Notes: generated from the sequence alone by a model not told the origin. DNA of 64,000 nucleotides from Deferribacteres bacterium (GCA_020633655.1 JACKDF010000008.1:1-64000), one strand, 5' to 3'; shown: positions 1 through 12,000, numbered from the stretch's first letter. Program-made: numbers and translations.

Positions 1-171
1 ATTTTGTGCCTAATCCCTTAAAAAACTGTGAATAATTGCCGGAAGGATAATTTTTGAGATACAAGCAAATTTTCCATTATTTGCCAGTATTTCTATTATT
101 TTTGAATTAGATCGGATAAATTTCGGATAAGTTGGAAATTTGAAATTCACTTGGATTAGCATTCATTTGGT

Positions 172-214
172 TTCATAATCCCGAGTCAGTGGTTCAAATT
201 CGCCCCACTTTACT
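172..214 (+). other. tRNA 3'-half-like fragment
   Basis: The stretch reads like the anticodon loop (TTTCATAATC), variable loop and T arm (GTGGTTCAAATTCGCC) of a CAT-anticodon tRNA. It is followed about 20 bases later by a Rho-independent terminator. No D arm or 5' acceptor strand lies upstream, and the T stem has a mismatch, so it is not an intact tRNA. An anticodon-to-3'-end copy is what tyrosine-integrase elements leave at an attachment site. That origin is inference. Confidence 0.35.
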
Positions 215-224
215 AACTTTTTAC

Positions 225-262
225 AAAGGGCTTAAGAAAATATATTAAGCCCTTTGTCTTTT
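225..262 (+). terminator. Rho-independent terminator
   Basis: An 11-bp perfect inverted repeat (AAAGGGCTTAA at 225-235, TTAAGCCCTTT at 245-255) with a 9-base loop is followed by GTCTTTTT. The U run lies on the plus-strand side, so it ends transcription coming from the left. It abuts the stop codon of the minus-strand CHAT gene and may work in both directions. Confidence 0.8.
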
Positions 263-3200
263 TATAAGTCCTTCCAAGAAATTTGTTCATTACCAAAAGA
301 ACTCGTTATGATGTATGGAGCCCAGTAATATGGATGTTGATACTTTTTAGAATGGTACATGTGTTCTTGTGTCTTTTGAAGAGCGAAACTGGGATGAATT
401 CCTGAATGCAGCAACCGATGAAAAAAGCCCATAAATTCAGCTGAAGCTGCATCATTGATTTGCCAGTATGTTGAAATCACAGCACTTGCACCAGCAAATA
501 AAAAAGCCCTTTGCAAGCTTAATACCTCCCCTCCCTTTGATATTCCAGCTTGATACCGCTTGCCAGTACCTGTATCGCAGCCATTCAATACAACTATAGG
601 ATGCTTAGCTGTTAGATCTAATCCGAAAATATCTGCCGTTGAGAGATGGCCAGTTTTTTTAGAGCTGTCAGGGGCAAGTTGAAGAAAATAATTAAGCGGG
701 TTATATTCAGAGCTAACTCCAATGGCTGCAATATGAATCAAAGCTACATCCTTTGCATTTTTAAAAAAATTGGACATTGTGGCTTCCTCCCCAACAAATA
801 CATTTGATGTGATGTTGTATGTCGTTTTGACCATATTCACTTCACTCTCGGTCATTGGCGCTTTGTCACCAGAGTATCCAATTGCTAAAATAGAATTTAT
901 CTCGGTTGGAATTGACCTTGAAGCAGAAATGAATTTTAGTACTGAAGCGGATGGCATATTCACAATATTAAATTGCTTAAACATCAAATCATCTTTAAAA
1001 TACAATACCTGAAATGGCATATCATACAAACAATCATCTGGGATGATAATCAAGGTTTCAACATCTTTATTGCCCATTAATTCGAGAAGTGGATCAAGGA
1101 TGATTGCACCCACACGATGTGCTTCGACATCCCAATCATTAACTGTATTTTTATTTGGATGATGGCTCAACGCTGTTTTCAACACTCTAACATCTGTTCG
1201 TAATTGTTTAAGTGGATATTTGATACGTTGGCATGAATAGCTATTTTTTGATATGGAAAATAAAGCAATAGTAGAATCCTGCAAAAATGTATATGAAAGT
1301 AGAAGAGTTTTCTCTGGAAGCAATGTTTGCAGAATGTTTATCGAAATAACATTTTTTGTTGTAAATAACATACTCGCGGATGGCTTTGTGTCAGCCATCA
1401 AATGCAGTTGTGTTTCATATTTTTGCTTCGCTTTAATATATTGTTTTTTTAACGTAGAATGATGTTTGGACTCGTTGTTATCACTTCTACTATATTCGTC
1501 ATATCGATTTTGAAACTCGATTTGTAAATCTTGTGCTTTTCTGACTTCGTGAAATGCAGGCGATTGAGCAATCTTGATGTTACCGAGCGAGAGAAAACTT
1601 ATGAAGGTGCGCGCTTTTGCTTTTTCTGTGTATTCAAATGCAGTCATTAAATCTTGGTTCTCAAGCGCTACATAGATTTGCTTTTCAGTTGTGCTCCGCA
1701 ACGCATCAAAGTAACTTGATCGATTTAATCCTGATTTAAGACTGAAAGCTATCTCTTCTTGCTTACCAATTGAAGTTGAATATGCATTCAAGCTTTTTTC
1801 GAGGTCTTTCATTTCAAAATACACATCACCTTTACCTTCATAACAATGCGCTTCTAATTCTGTAATATTTTGGCTAACTGCATATTCCAGGACTTCATTA
1901 TAAGTTGTCAAAGCTTTATGAAATTCTCTATTCACCGCGTAAGCGGTCCCAAGATCAAATTTCATCTTATTGCCTTCATAGTTTAATTTACGCTCAATTG
2001 CTTGGTTGACAACTTTTTCATACTCTTTAATTGAAAACTGAATGGATATATCGTTGGTATAACACGTAGCGAGTCCATGGTAATTTGAAGCAAACTCTTC
2101 AAAATCTTCACTTCCGTCCTTACCTTTTAAAAGGTCAAGGTAAAGTTCTGCAGCTTTTTTAAAATCTCCAAGTTTTTGGTAGGAAATTGCAATTTGTGAA
2201 TGAATATCTCGAGCGATATCAACCGCCCCCACTTTTTCCGCTATTGGTATTGCTTCTTGAGCAATTTCAAGTGCTTGCCGGTGTCGTCCAATATAACTAA
2301 GAAGTAGTGCATATGAACGTAAACTGGACGCAAGGTTCCGTTGATTTCCAATTTCCCTGCTTAAGTTTATAACTTCTAATTTATATTTCTCAGCTTTTTC
2401 AAATTGATTGAGGCTAAGAGATAAATCACCAAGTCCCGTGAGTGATGCATTTTTTAATGCTAAATCTTGTCGTTCAACAGAAAGTGCAAGTGCTTTTTGG
2501 TAACATTTTTCTGATTTCTCAACATTGTGCATGAGAAGATTGACTAAACCAAGTTTGTAGTAAACTAAATTGAGTAATCCGGGAGACAGATTTTGCTTTT
2601 CATCTAATAGCTTCATAAAAGCAGCTTCAGCATTTTCAAGCTCTCCCATAGATAGTAATGTGCCGGCGTAATTTGCTGCAGCTCTAATTCCATGCGGAGA
2701 ACCAATTCTTAAACCTCTATCTCGCGCTTTTTTGAAATATTGAACTGCCTCCTTCCGATCTCCTTTCATATCTTCAATTACCCCAAGCGTTTGATCAATC
2801 CGACATTGGATTTCTTCATTTCCTGTTTGGTTTGCAAGGGTTTGGCTTTGGATTATTGACTCATTTGACAATAAAGTGTCACCGAGGATTGTAGATACAA
2901 ATGCAATTTGTTGAAGGGAGATAGCTTGATTTTGAGTGTGATGTATTTCTTGCCAAAGACTGTCAGTTTGCAGAAGTATGGGAAGTGCTGCTCGATAATT
3001 TCGCCTTCCTAATAGATGAGATGCTGAATCTGCTAACTGAGTAATCAATAAACCTTGTTGGGAACGATTTAACAAATCATCTTGCTCATGTGAGCTTGCG
3101 TTTTTTAAGTATACAAGTGCACTATCAAAGTTCCCAACTTCAAAATAACATTTACCAATAATTAAATAACCTTTATCAATATTCGTTGAAAGAAGCGTTT

Positions 3201-3447
3201 GCTTTAAACTATCAAATGCTGAAGTGTCTGATGTTAAGAAGTGAATTCGAAGAAGCAGTTCTAATGCATCGGAATTGGATGGGTGTTGTTTCAAAATTTT
3301 TCTAATGGAATTTTGCGATTTATTGTACTCAAACTTATAAAAAGATTGATTCGCATCATCCAATGATGCATTTTTTGAACAATTATATAAGCTTAATGCA
3401 ACAGTAAAAATAAAAACGAAAATTGTTCGATTTTTAATGCTAGTCAT
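262..3447 (-). CDS. TPR-CHAT domain lipoprotein, catalytic His missing
   Basis: A 1061-aa protein. The start is the ATG at 3447, with AGGAG five bases upstream, rather than the in-frame GTG at 3453. It has an N-terminal signal sequence ending in a lipobox-like LYNC (Cys23), about a dozen tetratricopeptide repeats over residues 30-600, a coiled linker, and a C-terminal CHAT (caspase-like HetF/TPR) domain over roughly 750-1055. The CHAT Cys is present (NGCDTG, Cys957). The family's His motif (A-T-H-G) reads A-A-I-G here, so the catalytic His is Ile909; only the preceding structural His905 remains. It is probably a non-cleaving CHAT homologue. It is the last gene of an ECF sigma/anti-sigma operon, 8 bases after the anti-sigma stop, and so is a likely part or target of that signalling unit. 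The domain call is confident; the loss of activity is inferred. Confidence 0.85.
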   Translation of the reverse strand: MTSIKNRTIFVFIFTVALSLYNCSKNASLDDANQSFYKFEYNKSQNSIRKILKQHPSNSDALELLLRIHFLTSDTSAFDSLKQTLLSTNIDKGYLIIGKCYFEVGNFDSALVYLKNASSHEQDDLLNRSQQGLLITQLADSASHLLGRRNYRAALPILLQTDSLWQEIHHTQNQAISLQQIAFVSTILGDTLLSNESIIQSQTLANQTGNEEIQCRIDQTLGVIEDMKGDRKEAVQYFKKARDRGLRIGSPHGIRAAANYAGTLLSMGELENAEAAFMKLLDEKQNLSPGLLNLVYYKLGLVNLLMHNVEKSEKCYQKALALSVERQDLALKNASLTGLGDLSLSLNQFEKAEKYKLEVINLSREIGNQRNLASSLRSYALLLSYIGRHRQALEIAQEAIPIAEKVGAVDIARDIHSQIAISYQKLGDFKKAAELYLDLLKGKDGSEDFEEFASNYHGLATCYTNDISIQFSIKEYEKVVNQAIERKLNYEGNKMKFDLGTAYAVNREFHKALTTYNEVLEYAVSQNITELEAHCYEGKGDVYFEMKDLEKSLNAYSTSIGKQEEIAFSLKSGLNRSSYFDALRSTTEKQIYVALENQDLMTAFEYTEKAKARTFISFLSLGNIKIAQSPAFHEVRKAQDLQIEFQNRYDEYSRSDNNESKHHSTLKKQYIKAKQKYETQLHLMADTKPSASMLFTTKNVISINILQTLLPEKTLLLSYTFLQDSTIALFSISKNSYSCQRIKYPLKQLRTDVRVLKTALSHHPNKNTVNDWDVEAHRVGAIILDPLLELMGNKDVETLIIIPDDCLYDMPFQVLYFKDDLMFKQFNIVNMPSASVLKFISASRSIPTEINSILAIGYSGDKAPMTESEVNMVKTTYNITSNVFVGEEATMSNFFKNAKDVALIHIAAIGVSSEYNPLNYFLQLAPDSSKKTGHLSTADIFGLDLTAKHPIVVLNGCDTGTGKRYQAGISKGGEVLSLQRAFLFAGASAVISTYWQINDAASAEFMGFFHRLLHSGIHPSFALQKTQEHMYHSKKYQHPYYWAPYIITSSFGNEQISWKDL

Positions 3448-3455
3448 GATCACTC

Positions 3456-4250
3456 CTAATCAATTGTAAAATGAAAAACATCCGATGTTTTGTACAGTTC
3501 AGAACCTATGTAAACTTCGATTAAATACAAGTAAATCTGGCCTTGAGAAAATTGCAGAGGAATTTGGGATGAAGTAACCTTTGTTGCAGATGTTTGTATA
3601 CGTACGCGTTGTTCTGAAAGATTTTGTGGCCAAACAATAAGCTCGTATTTATAATCTAACTCACCACCCATTTTTTCCCATTCAAAAGAAAATACCTTGG
3701 ATGATACCCTCTTTTGAGGAGATAATACATGCAAGGATGTATTGTCGTTTTCTCCGCGATGTATTTCGAGTAGAGAGTTTTCTGGATCTAATTCACCAAA
3801 TTGTTGGATTCCGATAACCAGTAAAAGCAAAACACAAATACCAAAAGCAGAACCCCATATTAATTTTCTTGTAGATAGTATAGATTGAAACCATACTGAA
3901 ATGATTTGAACAATATTTGAAAACAGTGAGGTTTTTGTTCGGGATTCAGTCTTATAAATTATTTTTTTAAACTCAAACCATTCGTTTTCATTTTCTTTGA
4001 TGTTTTGGAGTGATAATTCAGCATCTTGGTCAATATTATAAAATACAGCTAAGTCTTTTAAATATTCAGTACACCTATTGCAGGTAGTCAAGTGGTCTTG
4101 AACTTTAGTAAAGGTTTCGAGATCGAGTTCGTTCCTATAGTAACGCATTAAAACATCATCGTTAGGACAATTTGAGTTTTTTTTCATCGTTGCCTTCATA
4201 GCGCTGGATATGAGTGATTTTAAGTGGATATGGTTTGGATTTGTTTTCAT
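3456..4250 (-). CDS. membrane anti-sigma factor, zinc-finger type
   Basis: 264 aa. The N-terminal region carries a ZAS/zf-HC2-like motif (Cys at about 28, then H-x3-C-x2-C in HLTTCNRC), the usual sigma-binding module of ECF anti-sigma factors. A single transmembrane helix follows at about residues 131-150 (rich in Leu/Val/Ile), then a C-terminal extracytoplasmic domain of about 110 residues with beta-rich sequence. Its ATG overlaps the stop of the upstream sigma gene (ATGA), which implies translational coupling. By family precedent it holds the ECF sigma factor inactive at the membrane until a signal arrives. The signal is unknown; the TPR-CHAT lipoprotein encoded next is a candidate partner. 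Confidence 0.82.
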   Translation of the reverse strand: MKTNPNHIHLKSLISSAMKATMKKNSNCPNDDVLMRYYRNELDLETFTKVQDHLTTCNRCTEYLKDLAVFYNIDQDAELSLQNIKENENEWFEFKKIIYKTESRTKTSLFSNIVQIISVWFQSILSTRKLIWGSAFGICVLLLLVIGIQQFGELDPENSLLEIHRGENDNTSLHVLSPQKRVSSKVFSFEWEKMGGELDYKYELIVWPQNLSEQRVRIQTSATKVTSSQIPLQFSQGQIYLYLIEVYIGSELYKTSDVFHFTID

Positions 4251-4879
4251 TGAATTAATCTTCCATAGTCTTCTTCACCCAAATAGTTGCGCAAGGCTTG
4301 CTGTATTCTTTTTTTCCCCACTTTAATATGAGTGTTTACAGTACTCACTTTTTCAGCCTTAACCAAATCAAGAATTTCGCTTGGTTTTAACTCATCAAGA
4401 AATCTAAATCGGCAAATTAATCGCATCTGTGGTGGCATATCTGCAATTGCATTTTTCACAATCTCGCGAAGTTCATTAAATAGTTGCTTTGTTACGGGAT
4501 TCGCGTGTGGCTCTCTCGATTCTCCCACTTCTCCTAGTTCTGAAATTCTGTGAAACTCAGCTTTTGCCCAGCGACGTTTTAATTTAAGATAAGTCGAGTT
4601 TCTTTCATTTCGTGCTATTGCGAATACCCAACCGAATATTTTTTCGGGTTCACTCAATGTATCTAATTCCTTATAGGCTTGCAACAAAACATCTTTTGTA
4701 AGGTCTTGGGCTTCATTTATTGCTTCAGAGTGAATTGGATAAAATCGTTTGGTGAGAGTAGTATAGAAAAAATTAAGCAACAACGGATAGAATTTATCAA
4801 AAATATATTTGAAGCTATCTATATCTCCCTGCCTTACACGCTGGATAGCATTTAATAACTCTGGATCTTCGGCAATCAT
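4247..4879 (-). CDS. ECF-type RNA polymerase sigma factor
   Basis: About 210 aa. Region 2 covers roughly residues 10-90 (start of RVRQGDIDSFKYIFDKFYP, then the region 2.3-2.4-like KIFGWVFAIARNERNSTYLK). Region 4 covers roughly 130-200, with a helix-turn-helix ending in KVGKKRIQQALRNYL. The length fits small extracytoplasmic-function sigma factors. An in-frame TTG at 4918 would add 13 residues; the ATG at 4879 is preferred because it begins just before region 2. It is the first gene of a three-gene operon with its anti-sigma factor and a TPR-CHAT lipoprotein. It probably redirects RNA polymerase to a small stress or envelope regulon, including its own operon. Confidence 0.85.
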   Translation of the reverse strand: MIAEDPELLNAIQRVRQGDIDSFKYIFDKFYPLLLNFFYTTLTKRFYPIHSEAINEAQDLTKDVLLQAYKELDTLSEPEKIFGWVFAIARNERNSTYLKLKRRWAKAEFHRISELGEVGESREPHANPVTKQLFNELREIVKNAIADMPPQMRLICRFRFLDELKPSEILDLVKAEKVSTVNTHIKVGKKRIQQALRNYLGEEDYGRLIQ

Positions 4880-4918
4880 CCTATTCAGTTTATCCTTTTT
4901 CTTTTGAACAATTATCAA

Positions 4919-5358
4919 TCGTTAAATTTCATCCTGATTATTTGATATCTGTAGGAGTTGGATCATTGGAGTAGAAAAGTCTTAGGTGGGGATACCTGAC
5001 AGAGTATTTCAGTAGACTGTACTAAAATAATCGTTCACTAAGGATATTCCAAGGAAAAATTCAATATTCCATTCTCTTCACTATTTTGCGGCTGACACCG
5101 TTGGATTTATTTTTAAATAAGAACTACTCAATTTTAAAAGTGGTAAAGTCATTAATGAATGAACGGGTGAAATTAAGCAAAGATTGATAAAGATAGCCTG
5201 TATGATTTGTTAAGCGAATAAACGAAAAATTTGACAGATAGTTATTATTATGATATTCATAAATCACAATAAGAATGTGGAAAAGCTTAATATAACATAT
5301 CCATTCCATGTGTTTTCAATCATCGATCCGAAATTTTGGATAAATATTCACTGTCAGT
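4919..5358. other. intergenic region, divergent promoters expected
   Basis: About 440 bases between the minus-strand sigma operon and the plus-strand small membrane protein. It must hold both promoters. One short reading frame on the minus strand (5124-5309) has no ribosome binding site or recognisable protein character and was not called. No RNA gene or repeat was seen. Confidence 0.4.
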
Positions 5359-5883
5359 ATGCAAGAAGAACAAAATAAAAAAATTAAAAAAGTATTATGG
5401 ATTATTATTCTTATAGTTTTGTTTTTTACGGCATATCATTTTGAATACGAAAAGTGTGGTTCGCAGGTATTATATGGTCCGGAATTTGGAGATTCATATC
5501 TTATAGAAAAAATTAGTTGTCATAGAACTTGGGATGCTGGATGGATACAAATCTTTAATGTTTGGTCAGAAACATATTTAACCCAAAATGTATCAACCTA
5601 TGTACTGAATGAAACAAGCGTCCTAGATTTGTCTATTTTGCCTGAGGGAGATCGTTATGGAGATGCGTATACATCGCAAAATGGTTGGGTGAAAATTCTA
5701 AAAAATGGAAGTTTGAAGTTTGTAGATATACAAAGTGAGGAATATTCCAATATTAAAAAACACGAAAAAGTTTTTAACGAGACATCAAAAGTTGCAAGTG
5801 ATTATAGGATCAAATATCCATTCCACATGTTTTCAATTATTTACCCAAAATCTTTAGGTTCATTACTTGATATGGATAAATAA
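5359..5883 (+). CDS. small membrane-anchored protein of unknown function
   Basis: 174 aa. A lysine-rich N-terminus is followed by one hydrophobic helix at about residues 13-26 (VLWIIILIVLFFTAYHF) and a soluble, probably extracytoplasmic domain of about 145 residues. No family was recognised. No strong ribosome binding site precedes the ATG. It stands alone between the divergent sigma operon and the large secreted lipase/LamG gene. Codon use resembles its neighbours, so it looks real rather than a shadow. Confidence 0.6.
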   Translation: MQEEQNKKIKKVLWIIILIVLFFTAYHFEYEKCGSQVLYGPEFGDSYLIEKISCHRTWDAGWIQIFNVWSETYLTQNVSTYVLNETSVLDLSILPEGDRYGDAYTSQNGWVKILKNGSLKFVDIQSEEYSNIKKHEKVFNETSKVASDYRIKYPFHMFSIIYPKSLGSLLDMDK

Positions 5884-6067
5884 ATTTTAGTTTTAGAAAA
5901 TAATAATATCCTTTTTAAGGATTTAATTAATTAGAGAAATATAACATTAATAATTAAAATGGAATAACATTAAGTCTTATTTTTTTATAGGTATTTAAAA
6001 TAGATATTGAAAAAATATAACTTAATTTATAATCAGCAAAATAATTTATCAGAATAGGAGTTATTCA

Positions 6068-9000
6068 ATGATGAAACGATTGGTTTTGCTTATTTTATTC
6101 ACTGTCATGAGCACTTCGTTGCTTAATGGACAAATTACTGGTGAATCACCTTATCCAATACTATTTGGACACGGATTAGCTGGTGGTGACATTAAAACTT
6201 GGAATAAAATTCTCGGAGTAGATAAAGATAACGGGACTGTTAAAACATCTGGTTTGAGTTTGCAAGATGTGTATGGGTTATATCGTCGTATGGATAATAC
6301 AAGTATTCCGGGAGACAACCATAGTATCCAGTTTGTTTTAAATGCAACGACAAATACTAATATATTTGGACCAGATAATCAGGCGACAGACTCATGGAGT
6401 ATTAGTATACCTAACCCATATTTGAGCGATGATGATGTGAGATTTAGGTTTTTTGACAATGAAATCCCTGTAACCAAAGGAAGTTTATATACTTACAACT
6501 TTATGAATAGTATAAATGGTTCTGGTGATTTGGTTATTGGAGACACTGGCAATGAACCGGGTCCTAATGAAAGTAACGGAAATGAGTCTTCTATCTATAA
6601 ACAGAGTTATGCAATCGGTAAAGCGATCGAAAGAATCTTGCAAGTAACAGGTGCTGAAAAAGTTATCTACGTTGGACATTCAATGGGTGCCGCTGCGATT
6701 CGTGGATATTTACAAATTAAAGACCAAAATGGTAACCCCCGATTTTGGGTAGATCCTAATGATCTTGTAAATGGACATAAAATTGCTAAAGTTGTAACCA
6801 TTGGTGGTGTGCATAGTGGTTCTAATTTAGATGGAGGGCCTATTGCTGGAATTGTTGGAATAAATAGTAATTCTGAAGCAATGCGCGATCTAAAGTATAG
6901 TTTCTATACGGAAGACGCTACAATAATAGGTCCTTTTTTTTATGGTGGATCTGAAGCTAATCTAAAATCAGGCATAGATGACATCTATTATGATTTCCCA
7001 AACTATGATATTGATGCAGACGGGAATGAGACATCGACAATAATAGGTGTAAGTTCTTCTAATTATTCATATGATTATAATGAATATTGTCCATTGCCGA
7101 GCAATATTGCATATACCTGGATTACCTCGGACACCTGGTGGGCAATTGATAGCGATATTGCAGTTGAGGAAGATAGACAGTGGCCTCATAATGCTCAAGG
7201 ACAACCAACACCATTAGGTTCAGCAGAACGTATTTCAGTTGGTATCTTGCATACTAAAGAACCTCAAAACTTGGATGCTATCGTTCGCGGTCTTGATGAA
7301 CCAGACACAGAAGACCTTGCTTATGAAATCAAACCCAATAAACGATATTCAGGTATTATCTCTGAACAAGCAGATGATTCAAGTGTTGACTTTGATTATT
7401 ATTATCTATCCATTGATAATCTCAATGCAGATTATTATATACAGGTATTGAATAATAATGCACCACTCTATGAAGTAACTGCTAAAAGTCCTAATGGATC
7501 GTATGAAGTAGTTCCAGAAACAGCAAATGGACACATTAAACGAATTGTTCCAAATGCTTCAGGAAACTATTACTTATGCGTTAAGGGATTTGCACACTTA
7601 ACTACTTCTTCCGATATAAGTGATTATTCATTTGAACTTATCGAATTGGGAAATATTGCTAAATATAGTGATGGTTGGCATACTGGTGGTTCTTCTCAAG
7701 CATTTTGGGATTGCTATATGGGAATACTGCAAAATTTAAGAGCTCAAAACTTAAATAATGCAACATTGATTCCCTATGATCGAGGTAATGGGGTGTATGT
7801 ATATCAAAAAGTTTTGACATATGGGTCACAAACATTACAGGTATATGTACAAGATCTTCAGGACCACAATGGGGTATGGTGGCAGATGGTTTATAATCCT
7901 AATGCTAATGAAGCGTACCCGCTTCACGGACAAATACTTGCTTGGTGGGAGAATAACGGTGCTGAAGTTGGCTATCCTGTAGGTAAAGAAATGTTTGGAA
8001 ATTATGCCGGCGGTGGTTTAGCAAATGGACAAGGTGCTGTTGGATCAGCCGGTGATGGATTAATAATCCAGCTATTTCACTATACCAAGACCAATGCTAA
8101 TTATTATCCATTTAATACCGTTTGTTACAACGTAAAAGGAACACATCTTGGTCATTATGCTGTTGGGAGATTTAAAGAGGATGGTCCATATGGTGCTCAG
8201 TGGTTTGTTCAAAAAAGTGGACCATTTATAGAAACAGATTGGCCATATGCTGGTAAAACGGCTCCTACAGGCACTTGGTGGATGGATATAGGGTATTACC
8301 AGTTTTTCTGGAAAGACGTACTTGGAAATCCTCAAGATTTGGTTAATGATCAAATTGAAGAGGGTAATAGTCACTTTGGTAACCCAGGTAGTCCTTCTAT
8401 TATAACACCGGGTAATTTGACAGCTGTAGCGGTTTCAACGTCTCAAGTCACTCTTTCATGGAATGACACTATGAATCCTTCGGGTACAACGTATACAGTA
8501 TATAATATAACGTTAGGTTCAGAGGTTGTTAATGGCGTTACGGACCATTTATATACTGTAGGTAATCTTGCAATAGGCACAGGATACAGTTTCCAAGTGT
8601 CTGCTGTATATAACAGTGTTGAATCGTCATTATCAAACAATGCTTCTGCAATTACACTTGATGATGGTTCTTCTAGTGGAGGTGGTGGAAGTACAAGCGT
8701 TGGCACATTGAGTGTGTTTTCTAATGTAGTGCCGTCTAGCTCTGCTTCGGCATCTATCGATGGCAATACAATTGGTAGTTTACCAATTCTTGATTATTTG
8801 TTAGACGTTGGTTCTCATACACTCACAATTGGGGCAGCTGGATATTCTGATTATCAAAATACCATTTCTATTGTAGATGGTCAGAATACAAGTGTTACAG
8901 GATATTTATCTCCTGGTTCCTTTCCGATGACAATTCAAGCTGAAGGTATGCAACACTATGCACCTATTTCAGGTGATTACTTGCAGTTGCAAGGTACGGA

Positions 9001-12000
9001 TCAAAATTGGTATGGATTTACTTATACTGATCTCCCTCAGGCTGGAAGACTGCGTGTTGATGCATGTCTCAAAGCGGGTGGTAACATAGATGGTGTTTGG
9101 CCAAAAATTGAAATGCCAGGATATGAAAATTCCGTACAAACTGTAAACTCAACCAGTGATACAGTTATTGTGTTCTATAAGAACCTGTCGCAAGCAATTA
9201 CCGGCTATGAGTGGAAAATTCAGCTTGATGAAGTAACACGGGGTATAAATGGTATGATGGTAGAGGTAGACAAGCTTGTAGCAACATATGTTCAGCCCCA
9301 AACAAATCCCGCAATAATAGTAAGCCCAGATACATTGAATCTAGGACTTAATCTCAATGGAATATTTTCAGTGAGTAATGGTGGTGATGGACTGTTGCAA
9401 TGGGCTGTTATTTCAGAAGATACAACCATATCCTTTGATGTATCTTCTGGAAGTAACAATGGTGATGTTGTTGTAGCCATTGACACATTAGGTATGTCTA
9501 TTGGTCATTTTGTACGACCAATCACGTTCTCATCAAATGCTGGAAATATAGAGGTGTTTGTTGCTTGGGAAAAAGTTGCAGTTCCTGTATATCCAACAAC
9601 GGTATATGACTTCAACACCCTTGCAGATTGGACATTAACAGCGCCAAACACTTCATCGTCTGGGATTGAAAACGGTCAACTGAAGCTAGAGCACGGAGAA
9701 GGACAATCACCGTCAGAAGCTAGTATTACTAGTAATTCAACCTTTAAAGACGTAAGTGTAACATTCACATTTGATAATGGATCTACTGGAGGTACTAATC
9801 AACAGTCATTTGTATCGATCGGATATAATCCGATAGGTGCGTACTATATGCTTATGTTTAAGGAAGATAATCGTAGTGGTTCTGGTAGAACGATAGTTTT
9901 TATCGAAAAGGCAGGCACTGGTCGATTATGGGAATCGGTTGATGGATTTGAACTACCATCAGGGACCTACACGTTCTCCCTAAACAATGGTGTTTTAAAG
10001 TTTTTTCATACCTTTAATCAGAGCATTATAAATGTAACTATCCCTAATGTGGACACAACAATTTCAGGTCCAATTAAAATTGGAACAAATGAGGAGACGC
10101 TTTATCTTGATCAGGTAATTATTGCCAATTTGGATAGTTGTTCATCTTCCGATAATACCATCAGTGATTCCACATCAGTCATTACTGCGCTTGGCGAGTG
10201 GTTATTTGACGGCGCGATTGATTCTAGTAATCGGAAATTTGTAAACCAAATAACTGGTATAGCAGCAACTTCGTATGGAGGCATTGCGTCAACAGTCGAT
10301 CAGGTAGGAACTTCGAATGCTGCAGTTGGATTCGATGGAACAGGACGATTAGTAACTGATATTACATCACAAATGGATGCTCTAACGCAATTCACCCTGT
10401 TACTTTTCACTAGGACTAATGTGCTGCATGCTCACGACCAGATACTCGGTCGATGGGGTAATGAAGCACATCAATTCATAGTAAATTGGTTCAATGATAA
10501 CCGGTTTTATATCTACTTAGCACAAGATGTGAATGACGGTGGTGCCGGTAGTAATGCCTACATTGCCGTAGACAGAGATACAAATTGGCACCATTATGCT
10601 ATTACATACGATGCAGGTACGGTTCAAATGTTCTACGATGGAGTATTACAGCAATTGCAAGTAACTGGTTCTCTTCCAACAGCACTTACAAGTGCAGGCA
10701 GTACACCACTGGTAATTGGTAACTATGACAATACTACATCTGGTCCCCCACATATCGGCGACGTTAGCTATTTTATGATTGACACAACCGTGTGGACTGA
10801 TGCTGCAATATCAGCTAATTTCGAACAATTGTCGCATATAGCTGGTGACCTAACTGGCGAAGATTCAACATCTGCACCAGCTTTATTTGGTGATTGGAGT
10901 AATCGTGTAGAATTACATTTAGATGCATCTATGGTTTCAGGTAGTCAAGACCTCATTAACTTCCCGTTATTAGTGACAGAAGCATGCTTACCACCAGATA
11001 TTTTTGCACAAACTCAAGTAACTGGTATTGATGTGCAGTTCACCTTGGACACATTGGGTACTCAAGTACTTCCATACGAACGGGTTTCGTTTGGAAGTGC
11101 AACTGCGGAGTTTCATGTGCTCGTACCAACAATATATGCAAACCAAAATACTACATTTTATGTGTGGTATGGAAATGAATATGCAACAGATACAAGTACT
11201 AACACGGTCTGGACTGGATTATCAGGTGTATGGCATATGAATGAAACAAGTGGAAACGCCTGGGATAGTTCGCCTAATGGTAATACCTTAATTGACAATA
11301 ATTTAGTTGGCAGTGCTACAGGTAAAATTGGAAATGCAAGAGATTTTGAACGAGATGTAACGCAATTCTTAAGTATTTCCGATGCTGATCAAATGGGATT
11401 AGAACCATCAGATGATTGGACTATATCATTTTGGGTAAATCATGAAACTGTTGCTTCCGGTGGCGTAAATGATGTGTATGTATCTAAGTTTTCAAATACA
11501 TCGCGTTCATTTCATATCTATTCCGAAACAGAAGGTGATATTGGAGCTTCAATAACTACAGGCGGCTCTTATATGACTAAGGACGTTTCATGGTTGCCAA
11601 TAGTTGGAACGTGGTATCATATGGTGGTGGTTTACGACGCAAGTGCTGCTTCAATACAGTATTTTAGTAATGGACAACTTCTTGGTACTCAGACGGGTTA
11701 TGGTTCGAGCGTAGACAACTCAAGTGCAAATTTCAAAATTGGCGGCGTTGATTATTATAATGATAAACTTGATGCTGTAATGGATGAGGTACGCGTGTAC
11801 CCATATGCTTTGTCTGCAGATTGGATTGCCACAATGTACGATAACCAATGCAATCCAGCTGTTAACATTGGTATAGACAATCCACTATCAACTGATTCAT
11901 CAACAGTATTTGGTGAATGGCATTTTGACGGTGCATTAGGCACGACTGATAAATCTGCAAACGAAATATCTAATGGTGTCCCTGTGATTCCAATAAACAC

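Noticed and set aside
160..215. Intact tRNA gene
   Set aside because: Only the 3' half is recognisable; no D arm or 5' acceptor strand pairs with it.
5124..5309. 61-codon minus-strand reading frame
   Set aside because: No ribosome binding site and an unlikely composition; probably chance.
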